The translations under genes and the position numbers were made by a program. The notes beneath the pieces are model-generated. The model was not told the origin of the DNA. It searched no databases and saw nothing but the letters and a program-made list of their open reading frames with translations. From CAZKFA01 sp964551925 (GTDB lineage: Bacteria > Cyanobacteriota > Vampirovibrionia > LMEP-6097): DNA of 64,000 bases. This document shows positions 41,242 through 49,161 of this stretch, in pieces (positions within the stretch are counted from its first letter, which is position 1; the number at the start of each line of letters is the position of its first letter). Where the stretch lies: the NCBI GenBank assembly GCA_964551925.1, contig CAZKFA010000002.1:3623-67622 (forward strand), read 5' to 3'.

Positions 41242-41818
41242 TGTTCTTTGATAGAGGTAAAGCTCGTAGCCATTCGTTGATAGCAAGTTGTTCAACAGTT
41301 CTATTCAGAATACCTAAGATAGGATTGTTTGATTTAATAAATAACATTCTACATAGAGTTCTGCTACTGAATTCATCAATGAGAGTATTTAAGCTTAATT
41401 GACCTTTCTTGATTAGCCCAATTCCCATCATGGCGAATCTTGCGCCCAATCTGCTGATCATGTTCAATAGCCCTTTACCAGCGCGTTTGAAATAATTGGT
41501 TTCTCGATTGGGATCTATAATTGCTGATCCTAGCGTTATCTCTAAAGCCTTAGTTGCCCCGACTTTTAATAGATCTAACCCGACAGTATCTTGGTTCAAA
41601 TGTTTCTGTAGGCTGCGAGAGGCAGTGAAGCGACCAAGCTCTGATAGAAAGCGGAAAGCTATTCTGATAAAGTAATTATTGATTTTAGTTTCAGCAAATC
41701 TTCCAATCCCACGAATCCCAGCATCTAATAAACTTGGTAGCCCAGAGATAGGAGAATTATTACTTTCATTGATAGAAATTTTGCTTATTGTCTCACTAGC
41801 CGCATCTTCTTTATGCAA
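41156..41818 (-). CDS. Uncharacterised protein, 220 residues
   Basis: Helical, basic and weakly hydrophobic (FIRIAFRFLSELGRFTASRSL, GLLNMISRLGARFAMMGIGLI), with no recognised family. The start is uncertain. TTG 41818 gives MHKEDAASE, but the frame stays open upstream without ATG or GTG to about 41884. A TATAAT (41901-41896) lies inside the 3' end of lysS, so a rare ATT start close to that promoter is possible. The 86-base overlap with the convergent TPR gene is large, which lowers confidence. Confidence 0.5.
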   Translation of the reverse strand: MHKEDAASETISKISINESNNSPISGLPSLLDAGIRGIGRFAETKINNYFIRIAFRFLSELGRFTASRSLQKHLNQDTVGLDLLKVGATKALEITLGSAIIDPNRETNYFKRAGKGLLNMISRLGARFAMMGIGLIKKGQLSLNTLIDEFSSRTLCRMLFIKSNNPILGILNRTVEQLAINEWLRALPLSKNISFLNNQESPAPGSSITDIPDQKLLLQV

Positions 41819-41896
41819 AGGACTATGCTGAGGTCTAGAATACGGACCAGGAAAATTTTTTTGATTAATTCCTTGACCTTGAATGATATACCTATA

Positions 41897-43318
41897 TTAT
41901 AACGGTTTCATTGTTGGAAAGGCGATAACATCTCTGATTGAAGCTGAATCAGTAAGAAACATAGCTAATCTATCTATCCCAAGCCCCATACCAGCTGTGG
42001 GTGGCAGTCCAAATTCCAAAGCCGTAATAAAATCAGCATCATAGACATGAGCCTCCTCATCGCCAGATTCTTTGGCTTGGGCTTGTTCTAAGAATCTTTC
42101 TTTCTGGTCTTGAGGATCGGTTAGCTCAGTGAAGGCGTTTGCTGTTTCGCGTCCATAAATAAATAATTCGAATCTTTCAACGAAGCCCTCTTTAGTACGA
42201 TGTTTCTTTGCGAGCGGCGAAACTTCAATTGGATAATCGTAAACAAAGGTAGGTTGAATTAATTTGCTTTCTACGTGCGCCTCAAAAGCATTGTTAAGAG
42301 CAATCCCAGTAAGGACTTGACCAGTATGTTCTTTTACCAAGTCCTGCATTGTTGCCCTAGCAAAAGGTTTAGAGAAATCAATACTTTGACCTTGATATTC
42401 AATAGTCTCAGAGCCTGTTACTTGTTTAGCAACATAGCGAATCAATTCTTCTGTGAGTTCCATAATCTCATAGACATCGATGTAAGCCTGATAGAGTTCG
42501 ATACTTGTGAACTCAGGGTTATGTTTGATACTGATGCCTTCATTACGAAAAATTCTACCCATTTCGTAAACTTTCTCAAAGCCGCCTACAGCAAGTCTTT
42601 TGAGGTGTAACTCAGTTGCTATACGAAGATATAAGTCCATATCTAGAGTATTGTGATGAGTGATAAATGGCTTAGCTGCTGCCCCACCCGCTTCAGTATT
42701 GAGTATTGGAGTCTCAATTTCAACAAAACCGCGAGAATCAAGAAAGTTGCGAATCTCACGAATCATAATCGCACGTTTGTAAAGATTGTCTCTGCTTTTG
42801 TCGTTAACAATAAGATCTAGGTAACGCTGTCTGTATCTGGTTTCTACGTCAGAGATACCGAGCCTGCGGCGCTTACCTTCTACTATCTCTGGTAGTGGTT
42901 GTAAGGTCTTCGATAGAACTGTTATCTCAGTTATATCAACAGTCAATTCACCTCTTGGAGTGCGGCGTACAGTACCTTTAGCCCCAATGAGATCTCCTTT
43001 ATCTAATAGAGGTAGAATCTGTTTAAGATGTTCAGAGCGTGAAGCCACATCAGAGAACAATTGCACCTTGCCTGTTGGATCATAGAGATCCACGAACATC
43101 CAATCATTACGTTGATTGTGCACTCTGCCAGCTACAACTACTGAGTCGTTGGTGTGTTCACCATTAGCTAAATTAGCGTATTTGGCTTGTAAATCTTTAC
43201 TGTATAACTCGCGTTTGAAATTATAAGGATAAGGATTAATCCCCAAAGCTTTAAGCTCTGTTAGTTTGCGTAATCTTTCTTGCTGTAAATTTCCTAAATC
43301 GGTTTCTAGTTCTACCAT
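41897..43318 (-). CDS. lysS: Lysine-tRNA ligase, class II
   Basis: 473 residues. The N-terminal OB-fold anticodon domain (SVVVAGRVHNQRNDWMFVDLYD) is followed by the class II core. Motif 1 is near FVEIETPIL. Motif 2 includes the RIATELHLKRLAVGGFEKVYEMGRIFRNEGI stretch, with HNPEFTSIELYQAY. Motif 3 is GLPPTAGMGLGIDRLAM. The start ATG lies 7 bases after TATCAT, a leaderless-type promoter. Charges tRNA-Lys, of which one gene (CTT) is at 45828. Confidence 0.95.
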   Translation of the reverse strand: MVELETDLGNLQQERLRKLTELKALGINPYPYNFKRELYSKDLQAKYANLANGEHTNDSVVVAGRVHNQRNDWMFVDLYDPTGKVQLFSDVASRSEHLKQILPLLDKGDLIGAKGTVRRTPRGELTVDITEITVLSKTLQPLPEIVEGKRRRLGISDVETRYRQRYLDLIVNDKSRDNLYKRAIMIREIRNFLDSRGFVEIETPILNTEAGGAAAKPFITHHNTLDMDLYLRIATELHLKRLAVGGFEKVYEMGRIFRNEGISIKHNPEFTSIELYQAYIDVYEIMELTEELIRYVAKQVTGSETIEYQGQSIDFSKPFARATMQDLVKEHTGQVLTGIALNNAFEAHVESKLIQPTFVYDYPIEVSPLAKKHRTKEGFVERFELFIYGRETANAFTELTDPQDQKERFLEQAQAKESGDEEAHVYDADFITALEFGLPPTAGMGLGIDRLAMFLTDSASIRDVIAFPTMKPL

Positions 43319-43371
43319 AGTTACAATGATAACTCAGGACACCTATGTTTGGCTTAACATGTAGTCCTGAC

Positions 43372-43866
43372 TTAACCGTTATCAAGTGCAACAACTATAG
43401 CTGGCTGACCTTTGACTACACCAATGCCAGTGACGACATAGCCGCCAACCATTGGTTCTAATTCTGGTTCTGTGTCGATACCAGCTCTAAATGGTCTAGC
43501 TAAGCTTACGTTTGGCTCATAGCCGAGGGTACCAGGTAGATCTTGTTCTGGATCTACAACACCGTCAATCAATTCGATTGGTTGTTTAGTAAAAGGATTG
43601 AGAAGTTTTTTGACAGCTCCAAGCTCTTCAACTTCGTAAGCTGATTCAGGAATAATACCACCACTATCAACTGAAGCGATTTGGATATTAGAAGCTAGTG
43701 CGCTAACTGAAGCAATCACATTAGCATTTTTAGCTTTGTCCTGTGCTTCCATTAGATTTGGAATAGCGATCGTTGCTAAGATACCGATGATCACAACTAC
43801 GACCATCAATTCGACTAATGTCAAACCTGATGATGAACGTCTAGTAATGTATGTTTTTGCTTGCAT
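43372..43866 (-). CDS. Type IV prepilin/pseudopilin
   Basis: 164 residues with a class III/type IV prepilin N-terminus: a short basic leader ending at Gly14, then LTLVELMVVVVIIGILATIA with Glu at +5. Cleavage and N-methylation by a prepilin peptidase is expected, with export to a type IV pilus or type II secretion pseudopilus. The globular part is short and beta-rich (VGGYVVTGIGVVKGQPAIVVALDNG). No pilus genes are adjacent; this system is separate from the Tad-like locus. TACCAT ends 8 bases before the ATG. Confidence 0.88.
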   Translation of the reverse strand: MQAKTYITRRSSSGLTLVELMVVVVIIGILATIAIPNLMEAQDKAKNANVIASVSALASNIQIASVDSGGIIPESAYEVEELGAVKKLLNPFTKQPIELIDGVVDPEQDLPGTLGYEPNVSLARPFRAGIDTEPELEPMVGGYVVTGIGVVKGQPAIVVALDNG

Positions 43867-43909
43867 TAATTATTATGGTAACACTTAATTTGTTTGTGTA
43901 AAGGGTCTT

Positions 43910-44728
43910 TTACATTGCCATGATTGAATAACCACAATCTACATGTAGTATTTCACCAGTGATACCACCAGAGAGTGGACTAGCTAAAAACAAAGCTGTA
44001 CCACCAATCTCTTCTACTAATACATTGCGTTTGAGTGGAGCCGTCTCAGCATGTTTATTTAACATCGCGGTGAAGTCGGAGATACCGCGAGCGGCTAAGG
44101 TTTTGACGGGACCAGCAGAGATGCCATTAACGCGAATACCATCAGCACCAAGATCTGAAGCTAAATAACGTACACCCGCTTCTAGAGCGGCTTTGGCGAC
44201 ACCCATGACGTTGTAATTCTGGACTACTTTCTCTGCGCCAAGGTAAGTGAGAGTAATTATAGAACCACCCCCAGCTGCTTGCATTAAGGGGCGAGCTTTA
44301 CGCGACATAGCTGCTAAAGAATAACTCGATACATCTAACGCAATGCCATAGTGCTCACGTACCGTATCAACATAGCCACCTTGCAAAGTTTCTCTAGGCG
44401 CGAAAGCTAGGCAATGTACCAAAATATCTAATTTGCCACCAGTTTGTTTGGCGACTACTTCAAAAGCTCTATCTAAGCTTTCGTCGTTACTGGCATCTAA
44501 TTCAACTAAAGTCGGATTATCTATGACTCCATCAACTACTTTCTCAACTTCAGGCTTAAGTCTTTCGTTTTGATAGCTAAAAATTACTTCAGCACCAGCT
44601 TGATGTAGGGCTTGGGCGATGCCCCAGGCGATACTGCGTTTATTAGCAACTCCAGAGACTAGGGCTTTTTTACCCTTAAGGATCTGTGGGTAGGTTATTG
44701 TCGATTGTTCTTCAGTCATAGTGGTCAT
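43910..44728 (-). CDS. fabI: Enoyl-[acyl-carrier-protein] reductase (NADH)
   Basis: 272-residue short-chain dehydrogenase for the last step of each fatty acid elongation cycle. N-terminal KKALVSGVANKRSIAWGIAQAL is the FabI-type NAD motif. The catalytic Tyr and Lys lie in TYLGAEKVVQNYNVMGVAKAAL, in the FabI Y-x6-K spacing. SAGPVKTLAARGISDF is also conserved. TATAAT ends 8 bases before the first ATG and GGAG lies between, so either leaderless or short-leader translation is possible. Predicted sensitive to triclosan-type inhibitors by family. Confidence 0.95.
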   Translation of the reverse strand: MTTMTEEQSTITYPQILKGKKALVSGVANKRSIAWGIAQALHQAGAEVIFSYQNERLKPEVEKVVDGVIDNPTLVELDASNDESLDRAFEVVAKQTGGKLDILVHCLAFAPRETLQGGYVDTVREHYGIALDVSSYSLAAMSRKARPLMQAAGGGSIITLTYLGAEKVVQNYNVMGVAKAALEAGVRYLASDLGADGIRVNGISAGPVKTLAARGISDFTAMLNKHAETAPLKRNVLVEEIGGTALFLASPLSGGITGEILHVDCGYSIMAM

Positions 44729-44846
44729 AAATCTCCATTATATCACGCTTAATCTAGTATAATCATATTGACGGATTTGTCGAGGATAACAGAAAATAAT
44801 AACGGATAATATAAGTCTTAATAATAGTATTATCTCTCAGCCATTA

Positions 44847-45806
44847 GTGCGAGAGCGACAGGCTGCTGTCCCTGAACCCCTCAATAAACCAGTTGAAACT
44901 AAAGTTGAGGTAAAGCATCCTTTAAGAGAGTTTATTCGTTTGAAGATGCCTCCAATTGCTTATGCGATTTCTTCAATTTGGCATTTAGGTGTTGCTGCTT
45001 GTTTGCGTTTCGGGTCTTTTAGTAAATCACAAAAGGACAGTCTAAAAGAAACGGCAGCAGCTTTTACTAAAATCATTAATTCTCTTGTCTACACGGATTT
45101 AGCGGTGGAGGCTTGGAAGAATAAAGCAAGTTTTGATTTTTTGGGACGGATTGCTGAACCAGTTTTTAGTATTTTCTCAGATCTGAGTCATTATCACTTG
45201 TTTAGAGGTTTTAGTTCGGCGTTGAATCAGCTTCACATGGTGAACTTCCCGCGGCTTGAACCGAGTAAATCTTTATGGCAAAATTTTCTCGATAATATGC
45301 AGGCTTGCTATCAGGTATTTAGAGAGACTTGGCCTGATGGAGCAGTGGGTCCTGATCGTAAATTATTTAAGGGTCGCAAAGACGAGGGACATACACTTGC
45401 TTTCGCCTCTCATCTACAATTGGTTTTTAGTGGTCTGGCTTTGCTTAATGGTAATCGTCGTAATGTTTTGGATAAGGTTTTTGGGACTTTGCGTAATGTT
45501 TCTGGAGTTCTAGCTGATATTGGATTGTTGTGGACGAAAGATGTCGCGGCGCGTAGAACTGGAATGTGGTATTTGTTCCATGTTATTGGTGATACTGCTA
45601 AGCGTTTTGTATCTAAAGAAAGTTCTGACATTATTGATAATTTGATTATGCCTTTCTATAATGCTGCCCTTTACAATTTTGGTCTTACTACACGTCGTCA
45701 AAGTGATAAAGAATATCAGTCTGAAGATTCTCCAACGAAGGTTCATGTCAAGGTTGACGACGAGAAGCCAGCAAGTAATAAGGCTTCCGTTTTGATGGCT
45801 GTCTAG
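44847..45806 (+). CDS. Uncharacterised protein, paralogue of the 47267-48277 gene
   Basis: 319 residues, family unknown. The region from about 75 to 290 aligns in layout with the protein encoded at 47267-48277: L-RGFSSALNQL with MASGFSSGTTMM, LDNMQACYQVFRETWPDG with INNLKAFGSMWKEITQDG, and VLDKVFGTLRNVSGVLADIGLL with VIRKVATLIRNLGSMSTDVAKL. Several moderately hydrophobic helices suggest membrane association. The start is uncertain: GTG 44847 is the first standard codon, but the frame is open further upstream. tRNA-Lys follows directly. Confidence 0.6.
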   Translation: MRERQAAVPEPLNKPVETKVEVKHPLREFIRLKMPPIAYAISSIWHLGVAACLRFGSFSKSQKDSLKETAAAFTKIINSLVYTDLAVEAWKNKASFDFLGRIAEPVFSIFSDLSHYHLFRGFSSALNQLHMVNFPRLEPSKSLWQNFLDNMQACYQVFRETWPDGAVGPDRKLFKGRKDEGHTLAFASHLQLVFSGLALLNGNRRNVLDKVFGTLRNVSGVLADIGLLWTKDVAARRTGMWYLFHVIGDTAKRFVSKESSDIIDNLIMPFYNAALYNFGLTTRRQSDKEYQSEDSPTKVHVKVDDEKPASNKASVLMAV

Positions 45807-45827
45807 TTCTGCTATAATACTTTTCAC

Positions 45828-45903
45828 GCCTCAGTAGCTCAGTTGGTAGAGCAGCTGGCTCTTAACCAGTTGGTCCTAGGTTCAAATCCTAGCTGGGGCA
45901 CCA
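45828..45903 (+). tRNA. tRNA-Lys(CTT)
   Basis: Acceptor GCCTCAG/CTGGGGC, D-arm AGCTCAGTTGGTAGAGC, anticodon stem GCTGG/CCAGT with loop CTCTTAA (anticodon CTT), T-arm GGTTCAAATCC and encoded CCA. TATAAT at 45813-45818 is 9 bases before the tRNA. Five bases separate the CCA from the trmFO start codon, so the tRNA and the mRNA probably share one transcript. Confidence 0.95.
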
Positions 45904-45908
45904 TTAGA

Positions 45909-47318
45909 ATGACACAGCTAACTATCATTAAAGTAATAGGTGCCGGACTTGCTGGTACGGAGGCTGCATGGCAATTGGCTTCTATAATCGCAGAACACAA
46001 ATTACCATATCACGTTGAGTTATACGAGATGCGTCCCAAGGTAATGACCCCAGCTCATCACACTGATAGGCTTGCGGAATTAGTTTGTTCTAATTCTTTG
46101 GGGTCAGAGTTATTAACTACAGCACGTGGTCTTTTGATTTATGAGATGCAAGGTTTTGATTCGCTGATTATTAGAGCAGCTAAACATGCCCAAGTCCCTG
46201 CTGGACAAGCTTTGGCTGTGGATAGAGATGTCTTTGCTCAGCAAATTACGCAAGCCATTGAAAACAATCCTCATATAACTTTAATCCGTGAAGAATTTAC
46301 TGGCAAGATCAACGAAGGACCAATGATTATTGCTACTGGTCCTTTGACATCACCATCCTTTGCTGAATCAATTCAGAGTTTGCTAAGAGAAGTTAATCCA
46401 GCAGCGGGCTCTAGTTATTTGCATTTTTTTGATGCAGCAGCGCCGATTGTTACGGAAGAAAGTATTAATATGGATATCGCCTTCAAAGCCTCTCGTTATG
46501 GTAAGGCTACTGAGGTGTCAAATGAAGATGGCGACTATATCAACTGTCCTTTCTATAACAAAGTAGATTTCGATAATTTCTATCAAGCCTTGATGGCTGC
46601 GGAACGAGCTGAGTTAAAGGACTTTGAGAAGGAGTCTATGAGGTATTTTGCTGGCTGTATGCCGATTGAGGCTATTGCTGAACGCGGGCAGCAGACTCTA
46701 ACCTTTGGTCCAATGAAACCAGTTGGTTTAAGTGATCCTCGTCAGCCAGATCGCAGAGCTTTTGCTGTGGTGCAGTTACGTCAGGATAATGTTACAGGTT
46801 CTCTTTATAATATAGTCGGTTTCCAAACTAATCTTAAATGGGGAGAGCAAAAGCGAGTCTTTGCGATGATCCCAGGATTAGAGAATCTAGACATAGTGCG
46901 TTATGGCGTCATGCATCAGAATATTTTTATTAACAGCCCGCTGTTCCTTAATGCTGATATGGGTTTGCGGGCTATGCCTAATATTAGCTTTGCTGGGCAG
47001 ATAACTGGAGTGGAAGGTTATACAGAAAGCGCTGCTACCGGGATCATTGCAGCGCGAGCTTTGATCGCTAAATTACGTGGAGATAGTTTTGTGCTACCGC
47101 GTGAAACTATGATGGGGGCTCTGGCACATTATGTCTCGCATGCTGACCCCAAAAACTTCCAGCCTATGAATTCTAATTGGGGGATAATAAATTTTGAACC
47201 TGAACTACTAGATAAAAATCTACGCCGCAACAAAAAATTACGTCAAGAGTATCTTGTCAAACGTTCTCAGGCAGTACTGACTGCTAGATTAGATCGTACT
47301 TTAGAAGCTTTTAAATAG
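45909..47318 (+). CDS. trmFO: Folate-dependent tRNA (uracil-54-C5)-methyltransferase TrmFO
   Basis: 469-residue FAD enzyme that makes ribothymidine (m5U54) in the T-loop of tRNAs using methylenetetrahydrofolate. FAD motif KVIGAGLAGTEAAWQLA at the start, then YEMRP, LVCSNSLGSE with the first catalytic Cys, and YFAGCMPIEAIAERG with the second. C-terminal GYTESAATGIIAAR is conserved. The start ATG is just after tRNA-Lys; the in-frame extension into the tRNA is rejected. The 3' end overlaps the convergent gene by 52 bases. Confidence 0.95.
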   Translation: MTQLTIIKVIGAGLAGTEAAWQLASIIAEHKLPYHVELYEMRPKVMTPAHHTDRLAELVCSNSLGSELLTTARGLLIYEMQGFDSLIIRAAKHAQVPAGQALAVDRDVFAQQITQAIENNPHITLIREEFTGKINEGPMIIATGPLTSPSFAESIQSLLREVNPAAGSSYLHFFDAAAPIVTEESINMDIAFKASRYGKATEVSNEDGDYINCPFYNKVDFDNFYQALMAAERAELKDFEKESMRYFAGCMPIEAIAERGQQTLTFGPMKPVGLSDPRQPDRRAFAVVQLRQDNVTGSLYNIVGFQTNLKWGEQKRVFAMIPGLENLDIVRYGVMHQNIFINSPLFLNADMGLRAMPNISFAGQITGVEGYTESAATGIIAARALIAKLRGDSFVLPRETMMGALAHYVSHADPKNFQPMNSNWGIINFEPELLDKNLRRNKKLRQEYLVKRSQAVLTARLDRTLEAFK

Positions 47319-48277
47319 TAATAATTAGCGAAGTTATTGATAGCAACGCCAAAGTGACTCAGGGTGCGCTTGCTTTCACCTGGGGCGTAATCTTTGATAA
47401 TATCTAGTACTGAAACAGCTACGTAAGCCAGTCCTGCAATTAAGAAGTTTGATTCACCACAGAATAATTTAGCAACATCGGTGCTCATGCTGCCAAGGTT
47501 GCGTATTAAGGTGGCGACTTTGCGAATGACATCAGAACTCTTGCCAAAAGCCACTCCTAGAAAGGCTCCTAAGAAATTAAAATTACCACCTAGGAACATT
47601 AATGGATTAGGGGCTTTTTTGACATTAAGAACTCTAGTTACTAGACCACCCATACCATCTTGAGTGATTTCCTTCCACATAGAGCCAAATGCTTTTAGAT
47701 TATTGATTAAGTTGCCACCAAGTTCTTTGTTTTCTGGCATAGACTTGGTTTTGTCTTGCAATGCTTTCTCCATCATGGTTGTACCACTACTGAAACCTGA
47801 TGCCATATACATGTCCTCAAGATTCACAAAAGGAATCACAGCTGGATAAGCCGCTCTAGCAAGTCCGTCTACAGAACGCTTATGCAGGAAAGCATCTGCT
47901 GCCGTAACTATATAATTAAAAATATTAGCGCCTTTAGACAGCTTTTGAGCATGAGTGTCTAACAAGTCACCAATTGATTTTGGTAAGAACTTTACTAGAC
48001 GATTAAGTCCGCTAGCACAGTGGGCGATAGAAGCCGCGCTGAGACCAATTTGTGGAATAGTGTCTCTGGCTATTCTATAGAAATCATTATTAGTTGCGAT
48101 TAGGGCTTTGTGTTGATGCCCTTCTGAAGCGCTGAGTGAAGCATTAATATTTGGATCGTGTAATTGCTGAGCTAATTTCTCGGTAGCGGAGATGTTCTGA
48201 CGTGGGCGCACAGAATCTAACCTAGGTTGGCTGGCCACCAAGGTGGTTGGATTCAAAGTAGTGGCAGCGAGGCTCAT
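47267..48277 (-). CDS. Uncharacterised protein, paralogue of the 44847-45806 gene
   Basis: 336 residues of the same unknown family as the 44847 gene (see shared motifs there). A polar, low-complexity N-terminal 60 residues is followed by helical segments (IGLSAASIAHCASGLNRLVKFL, FLGGNFNFLGAFLGVAFGK, LIAGLAYVAVSVLDIIKDY). No signal peptide. The two paralogues flank tRNA-Lys-trmFO on opposite strands. TATAAT (48301-48296) gives an 18-base distance to the ATG, and two TATAC-N3-GTATA palindromes lie further upstream. Confidence 0.65.
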   Translation of the reverse strand: MSLAATTLNPTTLVASQPRLDSVRPRQNISATEKLAQQLHDPNINASLSASEGHQHKALIATNNDFYRIARDTIPQIGLSAASIAHCASGLNRLVKFLPKSIGDLLDTHAQKLSKGANIFNYIVTAADAFLHKRSVDGLARAAYPAVIPFVNLEDMYMASGFSSGTTMMEKALQDKTKSMPENKELGGNLINNLKAFGSMWKEITQDGMGGLVTRVLNVKKAPNPLMFLGGNFNFLGAFLGVAFGKSSDVIRKVATLIRNLGSMSTDVAKLFCGESNFLIAGLAYVAVSVLDIIKDYAPGESKRTLSHFGVAINNFANYYYLKASKVRSNLAVSTA

Positions 48278-48325
48278 GACTTTGCGTATTAACTAATTAT
48301 ATCATGCTTAGAAAGGTCTAAGTTA

Positions 48326-48405
48326 TTATACAGTGTATAGTGAAATTGTCCTTATATATTAATAGGTTATGGATTGAGACACCAGTTTTATTATACGCCG
48401 TATAA
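48326..48405. promoter_or_regulatory. Two TATAC-N3-GTATA palindromes
   Basis: TTATAC-AGT-GTATAG (48326-48340) and TTATAC-GCC-GTATAA (48391-48405) share the same arms and spacer length, 65 bases apart. They lie in the upstream region of the 48277 gene and right after the stop of the 49125 gene. They resemble a pair of repressor sites; the regulator is unknown. Confidence 0.45.
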
Positions 48406-49125
48406 TTAACTAGGCAGTATGCTAAATACTTTATCCACGAATGGGAAGAAATCTTTCATTGAATCGCTGGTAAGCTCTTTCACGGGTGCAAAAATACTTT
48501 CTTCTGGTAATGGTTTGTTTGATCTAGTTAATAAATTACCGGCAGCTGATTTGATTTTAGTCAAAATAGAAGCAGTAGATATTTCTCCTGGAACGACAGG
48601 CTCCTCTAACCAAGTGAGAGCCTGCTCGACTTTGTGAGCGGTCCAACTATTGAGATTACTTGCGATAAATGTTACCGCATGTAATAGTTTAGCTCCCGCT
48701 TCTTTAGTAGCAAGAAATAAATTCTTGAAGTCCCGACCATGTCGTTTAAAAATAGGCTCTAATTGAGTTCTAATAAGAGTTTCAAAATTAACATTATTAT
48801 TAGTCGCGTCAATTATACCTAGATTCTCTATTTGACCAGAACTTTTTTGGAGTGCGATCTTTACAGTTTGGCTTAACTCATCGACTGAATCTGTGCGAAA
48901 AAGACGAGCTTGTCCTGTGATACCACGCTCACGTAGATAATTATTGATTTCAGCAGCATCCTCATCTTTCTTACTAACTATTACGATAATGCTGTTGTCA
49001 GTGCCGCTACCGCTGTATTTTCGGTTAGCAGGTTGAGGTTTTAATTTTGCTTGAGGAGTGAGTATCGGGGTTGTCTTATGCTCAAATCCACGTTGTGTTG
49101 GTCTTTCTAGTAATCCAGTACTCAT
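48406..49125 (-). CDS. Uncharacterised protein, 239 residues
   Basis: An N-terminal disordered part rich in Pro and Lys is followed by an alpha/beta segment: IIVIVSKKDEDAAEINNYLRERGITGQARLF and IENLGIIDATNNNVNFETL, suggestive of a receiver-like fold. The second half is helical (WTAHKVEQALTWLEEPV). No known family. The start MSTGLLERP is set by TACAAT ending 7 bases before it; an ATG three codons earlier overlaps the promoter. It is upstream of the 48277 gene on the same strand, but a separate promoter is seen for that gene. Confidence 0.65.
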   Translation of the reverse strand: MSTGLLERPTQRGFEHKTTPILTPQAKLKPQPANRKYSGSGTDNSIIVIVSKKDEDAAEINNYLRERGITGQARLFRTDSVDELSQTVKIALQKSSGQIENLGIIDATNNNVNFETLIRTQLEPIFKRHGRDFKNLFLATKEAGAKLLHAVTFIASNLNSWTAHKVEQALTWLEEPVVPGEISTASILTKIKSAAGNLLTRSNKPLPEESIFAPVKELTSDSMKDFFPFVDKVFSILPS

Positions 49126-49161
49126 ACTCTGCATTGTAGCAAATTAGAGTAAAATATTACT

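Noticed and set aside
45843..45908. N-terminal extension of trmFO through the tRNA-Lys
   Set aside because: The codons are tRNA sequence. The family N-terminus begins at the ATG after the CCA.
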